From NCBI RefSeq assembly GCF_904066215.1, contig NZ_LR880474.1, positions 3,162,001 to 3,226,000 of the forward strand: a DNA stretch of 64,000 bases, given 5' to 3'. Positions within the stretch are counted from its first letter, which is position 1. Each line of letters starts with the position of its first letter. Shown here one piece after another: positions 15,074-23,279 of the stretch. Source of the DNA: Microbacterium sp. Nx66 (lineage in GTDB: Bacteria; Actinomycetota; Actinomycetes; Actinomycetales; Microbacteriaceae). The notes beneath the pieces are model-generated. The model was not told where the DNA came from and made no database searches. It worked only from the letters and a program-made list of their open reading frames with translations. The translations under genes and the position numbers were made by a program.

Positions 15074-16260
15074 GATCCCGCCGCCTCCGTGAGGGTGAGG
15101 GAGTCGATGGCCGCCACCGGCTCGGGCATCTGCAGCGGGCCGGCGCCGGGCGTGATCGTGCCGAGGATGCGCGGCTCGCGCGCCCCCGTCCCGCCGGGGA
15201 CGATCGCGGGGACGCCGTGCAGGGTCGACCAGCCGATGAGCGCGAGGAGGATGGCCTCCTTGCTGTCGGCGGGGGCGCCGAGCTCGTCGGCCAGCACGAC
15301 GTCGGTCTGCGGCAGCGCGGTCCGCAGCCCCTCCAGGAGCAGCGGGTTGCGGCAGCCGCCGCCGGACACCGCGAGGAACCCGATCCCGGCGGCCTCGACG
15401 TCGCGGGCGACCGTGCGGACCGTGAGCTCGGTGAGCGTGCGCACGACGTCGGGGACCGCGATCTCGCGTCCCTGTGCCGCGAGGTGCTCCTGTACGTAGG
15501 TGAGGTGGAAGTGCTCCTTGCCGGTGCTCTTCGGCGGGGTGAGGGCGTAGTAGGGGTCCGCGAGCATGGCGCCCAGCAGCGCCTCGTCGACCCGTCCGGT
15601 CCGGGCGATCGCCGCATCGTCGTCATAGCCGAGCGGGTTGAGATCGTGCGCGACGATGACCGCGTCGACCAGCGCGTTCGCGGGGCCGATGTCGTAGGCG
15701 ACGAGGCCGTCCGGGCGGACGACGGTCATGTTCGAGATGCCACCGAGGTTCAGCGCCGCCGAGACACCGGCGCGGCCGCGGAGCAGCAGCTCGTCGAGGA
15801 ACGACACGAGCGGCGCGCCGTGGCCGCCCGCGGTGATGTCGCGGATACGGATGTCGGAGACGACGGGCGCACCGGTCTTCTCGGCGATCCAGGCGGGCTG
15901 CCCGATCTGCAGGGTGCCGAGCGCGTGCGCGCCGTCGACCCAGTGGTACACGGTCTGGCCGTGCGAGCACACCGCGTCGACGCCGCCGACCTCCGCCGCG
16001 ATGTCGGCCGCCACGTCGGCGAACGCCTGCCCGATGAGGGTGTCGAGTTCGGCCACCTCGGCCAGGGTGGTCTGCGCCGGGGGCAGCGCGGCGATGAGGC
16101 GTGCCCGCAGCTCGGGATCGTAGGGGATGCTCGTGGAGGCGAGCACCGTGCCCCGGAGGTCGACGCCGTGCGCCGTGAAGCCCCCGTTGGTGGCGAAGTC
16201 GACGACGGCGGCATCGATCCCGTCGTGCGAAGTGCCGGAGATCAGTCCCAGGACGCGCAT
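15070..16260 (-). CDS. anmK: Anhydro-N-acetylmuramic acid kinase
   Basis: A 396-residue cytoplasmic kinase of the ASKHA fold. The N-terminal ATP-phosphate loop GLISGTSHDGIDAAVVDF, the block LNLGGISNMTVV and the C-terminal SGGGCRNPLLL are diagnostic of AnmK. The enzyme cleaves 1,6-anhydroMurNAc and phosphorylates it to MurNAc-6-phosphate, the substrate of MurQ encoded just upstream. The ATG at 16260 overlaps the murQ stop by one base (TGATG). AnmK is best known from Gram-negatives that release anhydro-sugars with lytic transglycosylases; here it implies a source of anhydro-muropeptides in or around a Gram-positive cell. Confidence 0.93.
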   Translation of the reverse strand: MRVLGLISGTSHDGIDAAVVDFATNGGFTAHGVDLRGTVLASTSIPYDPELRARLIAALPPAQTTLAEVAELDTLIGQAFADVAADIAAEVGGVDAVCSHGQTVYHWVDGAHALGTLQIGQPAWIAEKTGAPVVSDIRIRDITAGGHGAPLVSFLDELLLRGRAGVSAALNLGGISNMTVVRPDGLVAYDIGPANALVDAVIVAHDLNPLGYDDDAAIARTGRVDEALLGAMLADPYYALTPPKSTGKEHFHLTYVQEHLAAQGREIAVPDVVRTLTELTVRTVARDVEAAGIGFLAVSGGGCRNPLLLEGLRTALPQTDVVLADELGAPADSKEAILLALIGWSTLHGVPAIVPGGTGAREPRILGTITPGAGPLQMPEPVAAIDSLTLTEAAGS

Positions 16261-17165
16261 CAGTTCTCCTCCAGTGCGGTGCGCAGACGGCCGCCTGCTG
16301 CCGCGAGTCGGTCGGTGGCCGCGGCGAGGTCCTCCCCGCGGCGGATCATGATCGAGGCGAGCTTCACATCCCACCCGGAGCTCTCCAGCGCGGCGGCCGC
16401 CGTGTCGCGATCGACAGCGGCGATCGTCCGCACCATGCGGATCGCCCGCTCGCGGAGCTTGTGGTTCGTGGCCTTCACGTCGACCATCAGGTTGCCGTAG
16501 GCCTTGCCGTTCCGGACCATCGCGATGGTCGAGAACATGTTCAGCACGAGCTTCTGCGCCGTGCCGGACTTCAGTCGCGTGGAGCCGGAGAGCACCTCGG
16601 GGCCGACCTCGACCTCGATGCCGTGCTCCGCGGTCGCGCTCAGCACGGTGCCGGTATTGCACGACAGACCGATGCTGAGTGCCCCGCGCTCACGCGCCCG
16701 CCGGACGGCCGCGACGACATAGGGCGTGCGACCGCTGGACGCGATGCCGATCACGGTGTCGAGCGGGCCGATGCCGGCCTCGTCGATCGCGGCGGCGCCG
16801 GCGTCGTCGTCGTCCTCCGCGCCCTCGACGGGGTTCACGATCGCGCCAGGACCGCCCGCCATGATCGCGAACACGAGCTCCGGCGGCGTGCTGAACGTGG
16901 GCGGGCATTCGGAGGCGTCGAGCACCCCGATGCGCCCGGGGGTGCCGGCGCCCACGTACACCAGGCGCCCGCCCTGCGCCATGCGCGCGGCCGTCTGCTC
17001 GATCGCCGGGACGATCTGCGGGAGAGCGCGCTGCACGGCCGCGGGCACGGTGGCGTCGGCCTCGTTCATGGTCTGCGCGAGCTCGGCCACGCTCATCTGG
17101 TCGAGGCGGGCGTACCGGGGATCGCTCGCCTCGGTGGCGAGGGCGCCGAGGTCTTCCGCGATCAT
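16260..17165 (-). CDS. murQ: N-acetylmuramic acid 6-phosphate etherase
   Basis: A 301-residue SIS-domain lyase that splits the lactyl ether of MurNAc-6-phosphate to GlcNAc-6-phosphate and D-lactate. Conserved blocks are YVGAGTPGRIGVLDASECPP (with the catalytic Glu), GIASSGRTPYVVAAV in the SIS fold and SGSTRLKSGTAQKLVLNM. It lies directly before anmK with a one-base overlap and overlaps the upstream permease gene by four bases. Together the two enzymes give the standard route from recovered MurNAc to GlcNAc-6-phosphate. Confidence 0.95.
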   Translation of the reverse strand: MIAEDLGALATEASDPRYARLDQMSVAELAQTMNEADATVPAAVQRALPQIVPAIEQTAARMAQGGRLVYVGAGTPGRIGVLDASECPPTFSTPPELVFAIMAGGPGAIVNPVEGAEDDDDAGAAAIDEAGIGPLDTVIGIASSGRTPYVVAAVRRARERGALSIGLSCNTGTVLSATAEHGIEVEVGPEVLSGSTRLKSGTAQKLVLNMFSTIAMVRNGKAYGNLMVDVKATNHKLRERAIRMVRTIAAVDRDTAAAALESSGWDVKLASIMIRRGEDLAAATDRLAAAGGRLRTALEEN

Positions 17166-18049
17166 CGCTTGCCCCGGTTCCGCGGATCGAGGCTGTCGCG
17201 CAGCCCGTCGCCCAGCAGGTTCAGGCCGACGACGAGGAGCACGACGATCACGCCGGGGGCGATCATGGTCCACGGGGCGATGGTCACGAGGGTGCGCGCC
17301 TCGAAGATCATGGAGCCGAGCGACGGCGCGGGCGGCGGAGTCCCGAGTCCGAGGAAGCTCAGCGACGCCTCCGTCAGCACCGCCCACGAGAGCGACAGCG
17401 TGACCTGCACGATGATGATCGAGGTGATGTTCGGCAGCACGTGGCGGAACATGGTCGCCATCCGCGCCTGACCGGTGCTCTTGGCCGCCTTGACGTACTC
17501 CACCTCGCGCAGCGACAGCACCGGGCCGCGAGTGACGCGGATGAAGATCGGCACGTAGACGATGGCGATGGCCACGGCGATCGTGAACCAGTTGCGGTCG
17601 AACACCGACGCGAGCGACAGGGCGAGCAGCAGCGGCGGGAACGCGAACAGCACATTGGTGACCGCGGTGATCGCCCCGTCGGAGAAGCCGCGGTAGAAGC
17701 CGGCGATGAGTCCGCAGACCGTGCCGACCACGGTCGCGAACGCCACGGCGACCACGGAGATGAGGGCCGAGTTGGCGACGCCGGCAGCCACCCGGGAGAA
17801 CACGTCGCGGCCGAACTGGTCGGTCCCGAACCAGTGCACCGCGGACGGCGGCTGCAGCCGGGACGGCGGGTCCTGCGCGAGCGGGTCGAACGGCAGCAGG
17901 CCGAACGCCGAGACGAGGCTCAGCACTGCGAGCAGCACGACGATGATGAGGCCGGCGAGACCGCTGCGGCTGCGCAGCAGGAGACGCACGCGCTCCATCG
18001 TGCGCCCGCCGCCGGGAGCGAGGGCCGGGGTCTGAGAGATGTCGGTCAT
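17162..18049 (-). CDS. Peptide-type ABC transporter permease (DppC-like)
   Basis: A 295-residue inner membrane permease. After a cytoplasmic N-terminus it has about six helices, the DppC-type N-terminal signature (FGTDQFGRDVFSRV) in the periplasmic-side loop, and the EAA coupling loop near VEYVKAAKSTGQARMATMFR. It pairs with the DppB-like permease upstream, overlapping by four bases at both ends. In this operon the cargo is probably a muropeptide or MurNAc-peptide, inferred from murQ, anmK and the epimerase. Confidence 0.92.
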   Translation of the reverse strand: MTDISQTPALAPGGGRTMERVRLLLRSRSGLAGLIIVVLLAVLSLVSAFGLLPFDPLAQDPPSRLQPPSAVHWFGTDQFGRDVFSRVAAGVANSALISVVAVAFATVVGTVCGLIAGFYRGFSDGAITAVTNVLFAFPPLLLALSLASVFDRNWFTIAVAIAIVYVPIFIRVTRGPVLSLREVEYVKAAKSTGQARMATMFRHVLPNITSIIIVQVTLSLSWAVLTEASLSFLGLGTPPPAPSLGSMIFEARTLVTIAPWTMIAPGVIVVLLVVGLNLLGDGLRDSLDPRNRGKR

Positions 18050-19017
18050 GCGGCACGCACCCGGGGATCGATGACCCGGTAGAGCAGGTCGGTGAGCAGG
18101 TTGACGATGACGAAGGCGAGCGCGATCACCAGGACGGTGCTCTGCACGAGCGCGTACTCCTTCTGCTGGATGCCGAGCAGCACCTGGCGCCCGATGCCGG
18201 GGAGCGAGAAGATCTGCTCCACCACGACCGCCCCGCCCAGCAGGTAGCCGAACTGCAGACCGGTCATCGTGACGATCGGGACCAGGGCGTTGCCGAGCAC
18301 GTGACGCACCTGCAGCCGACGCGGGGGCACGCCCTTCGCCCTGGCGGTGCGGATGAAGTCGTTGGCGCGGATCTCCAGGACCGCGGTGCGGGTGGTGCGC
18401 ATGATGGGCGCGGCGATGCCGAAGCCGAGCACGATCGACGGCAGGAGCATCTGCTGGAGGTTCAGGGCCGGATCGTCGAAGAGCCGCGCGTAGCCCTGGC
18501 CGTTCGGGTTGAAGCCGAGCGACTGCGCGAGGATCGCGAGCAGCGCCGTGCCGAGCAGGAACGCGGGGATGGAGAGGCCGGCGAGACCGACGACCTGGCC
18601 GACGCCGTCACGCAGCGAGTCGGGCTTCGAGGCGGACAGCATGCCGAGCGGGATGCCGATGGCGAGCGCGATGACGATCGAGAAGATCGCGAGCTCGAAG
18701 GTGACCGGCAGCGCGGCGGCGGTGAGCTCGAGCACGCTGGTCTGGGCCCGGGAGGAGAAGCCGAGGTTGCCGGTGAAGATGTTGCCGAGCCAGGAGAAGA
18801 ACTGCACGATGAGCGGCTGGTCGAGCCCGTAGTACGCCTCGAGCGCGGCGCGCTGCGCCGGGGTGAGGGCCGCCGCCTCGGTGCCGAGGCCGGAGCTGAT
18901 CTGGTCGCCGGGGATGGCGCGCAGCATCAGGAAGACGAAGACGGCGACGCCGAAGAGGGTGCCGAGGGCTGCGAGGATGCGTCGCAGCACGCTGTTGCGG
19001 AGGAGCTGTCTGAACAT
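18046..19017 (-). CDS. Peptide-type ABC transporter permease (DppB-like)
   Basis: A 323-residue membrane protein starting MFRQLLRNSVLRRILAALGT, the usual N-terminal helix of DppB/OppB permeases, followed by a large external loop (about 35-95), then five more helices and the EAA-loop region NDFIRTARAKGVPPRRLQVR. It follows the binding-protein gene after 67 bp that contain a strong hairpin, and overlaps the DppC-like gene. Confidence 0.92.
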   Translation of the reverse strand: MFRQLLRNSVLRRILAALGTLFGVAVFVFLMLRAIPGDQISSGLGTEAAALTPAQRAALEAYYGLDQPLIVQFFSWLGNIFTGNLGFSSRAQTSVLELTAAALPVTFELAIFSIVIALAIGIPLGMLSASKPDSLRDGVGQVVGLAGLSIPAFLLGTALLAILAQSLGFNPNGQGYARLFDDPALNLQQMLLPSIVLGFGIAAPIMRTTRTAVLEIRANDFIRTARAKGVPPRRLQVRHVLGNALVPIVTMTGLQFGYLLGGAVVVEQIFSLPGIGRQVLLGIQQKEYALVQSTVLVIALAFVIVNLLTDLLYRVIDPRVRAA

Positions 19018-19050
19018 GCGCGTGGGTGGGGTGCCTGTCGTCGGGGAGGC

Positions 19051-19078
19051 GAGGGGGCGCGCGTGTCCGCGCCCCCTC
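19051..19078 (-). terminator. Hairpin between binding-protein and permease genes
   Basis: GAGGGGGCGCG (19051-19061) pairs perfectly with CGCGCCCCCTC (19068-19078) over a six-base loop, with no T-run. In ABC operons such hairpins usually protect the binding-protein message or partly stop transcription, keeping the binding protein in excess. Confidence 0.7.
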
Positions 19079-19084
19079 GTTCCA

Positions 19085-20635
19085 CTACTGGATGGAGGTG
19101 GTCCGCAGGTACTGCAGCGAACCGTTCGCCATCGGGGTGAAGCCGTCGACGGTCGAGGCCGTCGCGGTGTAGGTGTAGCTGGTGAACAGCCAGATCCAGG
19201 CGGCGTTGTCCTCGAGGTTCTCGGAGACCTGCGCGTAGATGTCCTTGCGCTTCTCCGGGTCGGCTGTCTCGCGTCCCTCGGCGAACAGGGCGTCGAGCTC
19301 AGGCGAGGAGTACCCTGCGACCTGGTTCAGGTTGCCGGTGCTGGTGAAGTAACGACCGTACATGCCGTCCGGGTCCGGGCGTCCGCCGTTGAGGGCGACC
19401 GCGGCGTCGAAGTCGGCCGCGATCCAGCGGTCCACGAACGCGCCGGACTCCAGCACCTCCAGGTCGAGCGTGATGTTCGCATCGGCGAGCTGCGCCTTGA
19501 GGTTCTGCGCCTCGTTGACGGAGGTGGCGTACTCGCCCTGCGACACGATCGTCTTGACGGTGACGCCGTCCTCCTTGCCGGCCTTCTTCAGGTACTCGGC
19601 CGCCTTGTCGAGGTCGCGCTCCGGGCACGGGCGCGCGTCGGGGTCGGACTTGAAGGCGGGAGAGGTGATCGGACCGGTGACCTCGCCCTCCCCGAGCGCG
19701 GCGGTGTCGAGCACCTCCTGGCGGTCGATCGCGCACTGCATCGCGAGGCGCACGTTCACGTCGGCGAGGTCGCCGCGCTGTGCGTTCAGCTGCAGGGCGT
19801 GGTAGCTGAGCTGCGGGGTGGTGGCGACCTCGACGTTCGCACCCTCGGCCGTCTGCGCGACGAGCGGGTCGTCGAACACGGCCAGCTGCACGTTGCCGGA
19901 CTGCATCGCCGACACGATGGACGACTCGTCGGGGATCACGCGGAACTCGACGGTGTCGAGCAGCGCGGTGTCGCCCCAGTAGTCGTCGTTCTTGGCCAGG
20001 GTGAGCGACTGGCTCGCCTTCCTGTCCTCCAGCACGAACGGGCCGGTGCCGTTCGGAGTGGTGTTGAGCGCCTCCTCGGTGTCGTCCGACGAGAGCATCG
20101 CCATGTTGATCACGGCGAGGTTCGCCGGCAGCGCGGCGTCGGGGGCGCTGAGGGTGAGGGTGACGGTGCTCTCGTCGGTGGCCTCGACCGCGGCCACCGA
20201 GGCGAGCGAGCTCGCGGCCACCGCGGCGGTCGCCTCGTCGGCGATGGCGTCGAGCGAGTACTTCACGTCAGCGGAGTCGAACGCGCTGCCGTCCGCGAAC
20301 GTGACGCCCTCGCGGAGGTGGAGGGTGACCGTCAGGCCGTCCTCGGAGACGTCCCACGACTCGGCGAGACCGGGGACGACGTTGAGCTCCTCGTCGAACT
20401 CGGTCAGCGTGCCGTACAGGTTCTGCAGGACGTTGACCGCCTGGAACTGGGTGGCCTTCCACGGGAAGAGCGTGTCGGGATCGCTCGTGACGCCGATGAC
20501 GAGGTCGCCGCCGGCGGCGCCCGATCCACCGTCGGACGGGTTGGATGCGGGCGCGGAACACCCGGTGATGACGAGCGCCGCGGCGAGGCCCGTGGCGGTG
20601 AGGGCGCCGAGGGACGCCCACCGTGCTGTGCTCAT
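19085..20635 (-). CDS. Family 5 solute-binding lipoprotein (peptide/muropeptide uptake)
   Basis: A 516-residue lipoprotein. The signal peptide ends in a lipobox (VITGC, Cys near residue 26), then a Ser/Gly-rich linker and the SBP_bac_5 fold (DPDTLFPWKATQFQAVNVLQN, LAESWDVSEDGLTVTLHLREG, TPNGTGPFVLED). Proteins of this family bind di- and oligopeptides, but some bind murein tripeptide (MppA) or sugars. As first gene of the operon with murQ and anmK downstream, muropeptide binding is the best inference. AGGAGG lies just before the ATG. Confidence 0.9.
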   Translation of the reverse strand: MSTARWASLGALTATGLAAALVITGCSAPASNPSDGGSGAAGGDLVIGVTSDPDTLFPWKATQFQAVNVLQNLYGTLTEFDEELNVVPGLAESWDVSEDGLTVTLHLREGVTFADGSAFDSADVKYSLDAIADEATAAVAASSLASVAAVEATDESTVTLTLSAPDAALPANLAVINMAMLSSDDTEEALNTTPNGTGPFVLEDRKASQSLTLAKNDDYWGDTALLDTVEFRVIPDESSIVSAMQSGNVQLAVFDDPLVAQTAEGANVEVATTPQLSYHALQLNAQRGDLADVNVRLAMQCAIDRQEVLDTAALGEGEVTGPITSPAFKSDPDARPCPERDLDKAAEYLKKAGKEDGVTVKTIVSQGEYATSVNEAQNLKAQLADANITLDLEVLESGAFVDRWIAADFDAAVALNGGRPDPDGMYGRYFTSTGNLNQVAGYSSPELDALFAEGRETADPEKRKDIYAQVSENLEDNAAWIWLFTSYTYTATASTVDGFTPMANGSLQYLRTTSIQ

Positions 20636-20721
20636 GCTGTTTCCTCCTGGCTGGGACCGCGTCGCCCTGGCTCGGATCAGGCGGTGCTGCCTGATGCCCC
20701 GCGAACATCGTCGGTCTGGGT

Positions 20722-20767
20722 AAGTACCAAAAGTACACGAAAGTACCTACGCGTGTAACAGAAGTTC
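20722..20767. promoter_or_regulatory. Phased AAGTAC repeats in the divergent intergenic region
   Basis: AAGTAC occurs at 20722, 20731 and 20741, and a variant AAGTTC at 20762. The spacings of 9, 10 and 21 bases are near one or two helical turns, so all face one side of the helix. They lie between the binding-protein gene and the MurR/RpiR gene. A role as operator for that regulator is inferred. Confidence 0.5.
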
Positions 20768-20799
20768 CTCTAGTGTTATGAACACCGATCGGAGACCCC

Positions 20800-21702
20800 A
20801 TGCCCCACGATGCCGCCCGCGACGATGCCGGCACCCACCTCGTGCTCGTGCGGATGCGCGCCCTCCGCCCCGAACTCCGTCCGAGCGAACAGCGCATCGC
20901 CGACCTGTTCCTCGCCGACCCCGCCGGAACCGCCGGGCTCTCCGTCGCGGAGCTCGCGCACCGCTGCGACACCTCGACCACGTCCGTCGTGCGGTTCTGC
21001 AAACGACTCGGGTACGAGCATGTGCGCGAGTTGCGCAACCACGTGCTGCGGGAGGTCGAGCGCGAGACGTTCGACACCGCCGCACTCCCCGCCGTGTCCG
21101 GCGACATCGACCGCAACGACACCCTCGCCGACATCGTCGCGAAGGTGTCGCTCGCCGAGACGCTCTCCCTCGCCGACACCGCCAAGGTGCTCGACACCGA
21201 GGCGCTCCGCGCCACGGTCGAGGCGATCACCTCCTCGACCCGGGTGGACATCTTCGGCGTGGGCGCGAGCTCCATCGTCGGGCTCGACCTCCAGCGCAAG
21301 CTCACCCGGATCGGGCGGACGGCGTTGGAGTGGTCTGACCCGCACGCCGCGTGGACCTCGGCCGCCACCCTCGGGCCGGGGAACGTCGCGATCGCCGTCT
21401 CGCACACGGGCGCCACGACCGACACCATCGAGTTCCTCCTGCTCGCCCGGCAGGCGGGCGCGACGACCATCGCCATCACCAACCACGCCGGCTCCCCGCT
21501 CGCCGGTCAGGCCGACATCGTGCTGACCACCGCGGCGCGCGAGACGGGCTTCCGCTCCGGGGCCCTGGGCAGCCGGATCGCCCAGCTCATGGTCGTCGAC
21601 TGCATCTTCATCGGGGTCGCGCAGTCCAACTACGACCGCTCGATGGAGGCCCTCCGCGACACCTTCGCCGCCGTGCATCACGTGCGCGCGGGCGGTGCCT
21701 GA
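20800..21702 (+). CDS. MurR/RpiR-family transcriptional regulator
   Basis: A 300-residue regulator: an N-terminal HTH_6 domain (LSVAELAHRCDTSTTSVVRF, about 48-70) and a C-terminal SIS sugar-phosphate-binding domain (DIFGVGASSIVGLDLQRKL, then AIAVSHTGATTDTIEFLLLA). Relatives include E. coli MurR, which senses MurNAc-6-phosphate. Its gene is divergent from the muropeptide operon, so MurNAc-6-phosphate or GlcNAc-6-phosphate is the likely effector and the operon the likely target. GGAG at 20791-20794 precedes the ATG. The following MFS gene starts one base after its stop. Confidence 0.9.
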   Translation: MPHDAARDDAGTHLVLVRMRALRPELRPSEQRIADLFLADPAGTAGLSVAELAHRCDTSTTSVVRFCKRLGYEHVRELRNHVLREVERETFDTAALPAVSGDIDRNDTLADIVAKVSLAETLSLADTAKVLDTEALRATVEAITSSTRVDIFGVGASSIVGLDLQRKLTRIGRTALEWSDPHAAWTSAATLGPGNVAIAVSHTGATTDTIEFLLLARQAGATTIAITNHAGSPLAGQADIVLTTAARETGFRSGALGSRIAQLMVVDCIFIGVAQSNYDRSMEALRDTFAAVHHVRAGGA

Positions 21703-21703
21703 G

Positions 21704-22846
21704 ATGAGCGCGAGCCGACTCCGCGTCGGGCTGTTCATGGCGTTCGGCGGCCTCGGCGTGACCGCGGCGTTCGTCCCTGCCGTCCTCCCCTCCGCGGAGC
21801 GCACGACGGACGCCGACCTGAGTGCCGCCGTGCCCGTCCTCTTCGCGGGACTCCTCGTGGGGGTGCTGCTGTCGGGTCCGCTCCTCGTGCGACGCGCCCC
21901 GCGGACGACGCTCGTGCTGGGCAGCAGCCTGCAGGCGGCCGCCATCGTCGGTGTCGCCCTCGCGACGGATCCGGGCGTCTTCATCGCCTCCGCCGCGCTC
22001 GCGGGGCTCGGGTTCGGTCTCGTCGAGGCCGCGGGCTCCGTGGCCGCCAAGGCCGCCAGCACCGAAAGCGCGACCGGGGTGCTGAGCGCCCTGATGGGCA
22101 CGGTCGCCGTGTGCGCCGCCGTCACACCGCTCGTGGTGGCGCTCGGGGCCGGTTCCCGTCCGGCTCTGGCGCTGCTCGCGACCGTACCCCTGGCGACTGT
22201 GGCGGTGCTCGCCGGTGCCACCACTCTCGCCCGTTCGACCGAGCCCCCGGCGCGACGGGACGCCCGCTCCCTGCTCGTCCTCCTCCCCTTCGCGCTGGCT
22301 CTGCCGCTCTACGTCGGCGTGGAAACCGTCCTGTCCGGCTGGTCGGCCGTGATCCCGGAGCGGGTGCTCGCTATCGAGCCCGCCGCCGCCGCCCTCGGCA
22401 CCTCCGCCTTCTGGGCGCTGATGGCCGTCGGCCGCTTCGGCGCCGCCGCGCTCCGGCGCGCGGCGGTTCCGCCGCTCGCGCTGCTGGCGACCGCGACGGG
22501 GGCTGCCGCCGTCCTCCTGGTGCTCGCCGGCGTGCTCCTCGGCGATGAGCCGGTCGCAGCGCTGATCATCCTCGCCGTCGTGGTGGTCCTGCTGGCCCCG
22601 AGCTACGGACTCATCCTCGGACTCGCGCTCGACCGTCTCGATCCGGTCCGCAGCGCCGCGGTCACCGGGGCGCTCGTGGCCTGCGGCGCGGTCGGCGGCA
22701 CGTTCGTGCCCACGCTCGTCCTGCTGATCGGGCGCGACCCGGCATCGAGCGTCACGTTCCTCGTGTCCGCCGTGTTGTGCGCGATCATCCCCGTGCTGAT
22801 GCTCGTGGCGTCGCACTCCGGGCGCGCCGTCCCGGCGTTGCGGTGA
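21704..22846 (+). CDS. MFS transporter
   Basis: A 380-residue protein with about twelve hydrophobic helices and short loops. The conserved loop between helices 2 and 3 is weak (GPLLVRRAPRTTLVLG). The ATG at 21704 is used; an in-frame GTG at 21695 overlapping the regulator is also possible. It is co-transcribed with the MurR/RpiR regulator. The substrate is unknown; export or uptake of an amino sugar or peptide would fit the context, but the sequence does not show this. Confidence 0.82.
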   Translation: MSASRLRVGLFMAFGGLGVTAAFVPAVLPSAERTTDADLSAAVPVLFAGLLVGVLLSGPLLVRRAPRTTLVLGSSLQAAAIVGVALATDPGVFIASAALAGLGFGLVEAAGSVAAKAASTESATGVLSALMGTVAVCAAVTPLVVALGAGSRPALALLATVPLATVAVLAGATTLARSTEPPARRDARSLLVLLPFALALPLYVGVETVLSGWSAVIPERVLAIEPAAAALGTSAFWALMAVGRFGAAALRRAAVPPLALLATATGAAAVLLVLAGVLLGDEPVAALIILAVVVVLLAPSYGLILGLALDRLDPVRSAAVTGALVACGAVGGTFVPTLVLLIGRDPASSVTFLVSAVLCAIIPVLMLVASHSGRAVPALR

Positions 22847-22968
22847 CCGACTCTTCCTCCCCTATCGAGCCTGCACGCGACCTCTTCACAGATGCCGGAA
22901 TTCCGACCGGCGCCCGCACGCCGACCACGTATCGTCGAAGTCACACCCGCGCCGAGGAAGGGAGCACC

Positions 22969-23271
22969 GTGTCCGCGGACACCGTCACGATCATCGTCAG
23001 CGCGATCGGCATCGTGCTCACCCTCGGCGCGAGCCTGTTCGCGGCAGGGGCGTGGATGATCCGTCGCATCGACGAGCGTCTCGGCACCGTCGACCACCGG
23101 CTCTCCGCCCGCATCGACACCGTCGAAGAGAAGCTCGGCGCCCGCATCGACACCGTCGAGGAGAAGCTCGGCGCCCGCATCGATGCGGTGGCGGCGGACG
23201 TCACGGACCTGAAGATCGCCGTCGCCCGGCTCGAAGGGCCCCCGCGACGCCTGCTCGTGTCCGGAAGCTGA
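22969..23271 (+). CDS. Small membrane-anchored protein with an 11-residue coiled-coil repeat
   Basis: A 100-residue hypothetical protein. A transmembrane helix (TVTIIVSAIGIVLTLGASLF, about residues 5-30) is followed by a charged helix made of near-identical units RIDTVEEKLGA, then AAVTDLKIAVARLEG. The 11-residue period suits a right-handed or mixed coiled coil. GAAGGGAG lies just before the GTG at 22969. The plan resembles the protein at 6189-6506 but the repeat differs. I know no function. Confidence 0.7.
   Translation: MSADTVTIIVSAIGIVLTLGASLFAAGAWMIRRIDERLGTVDHRLSARIDTVEEKLGARIDTVEEKLGARIDAVAADVTDLKIAVARLEGPPRRLLVSGS
23110..23187 (+). repeat. Tandem 33-bp coding repeat
   Basis: Units start CGCATCGAC at 23110, 23143 and 23176. 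The first two 33-bp units differ at a single base and the third diverges after nine bases. This points to recent duplication of one 11-residue unit. Confidence 0.85.
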
Positions 23272-23279
23272 GCCTCCCG

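Noticed and set aside
20778..21338. Plus-strand frame from ATG 20778, just after the -10-like TAGTGT
   Set aside because: The ATG is only one base behind the box, and the frame overlaps the MurR/RpiR gene with an Arg/Pro-rich translation.
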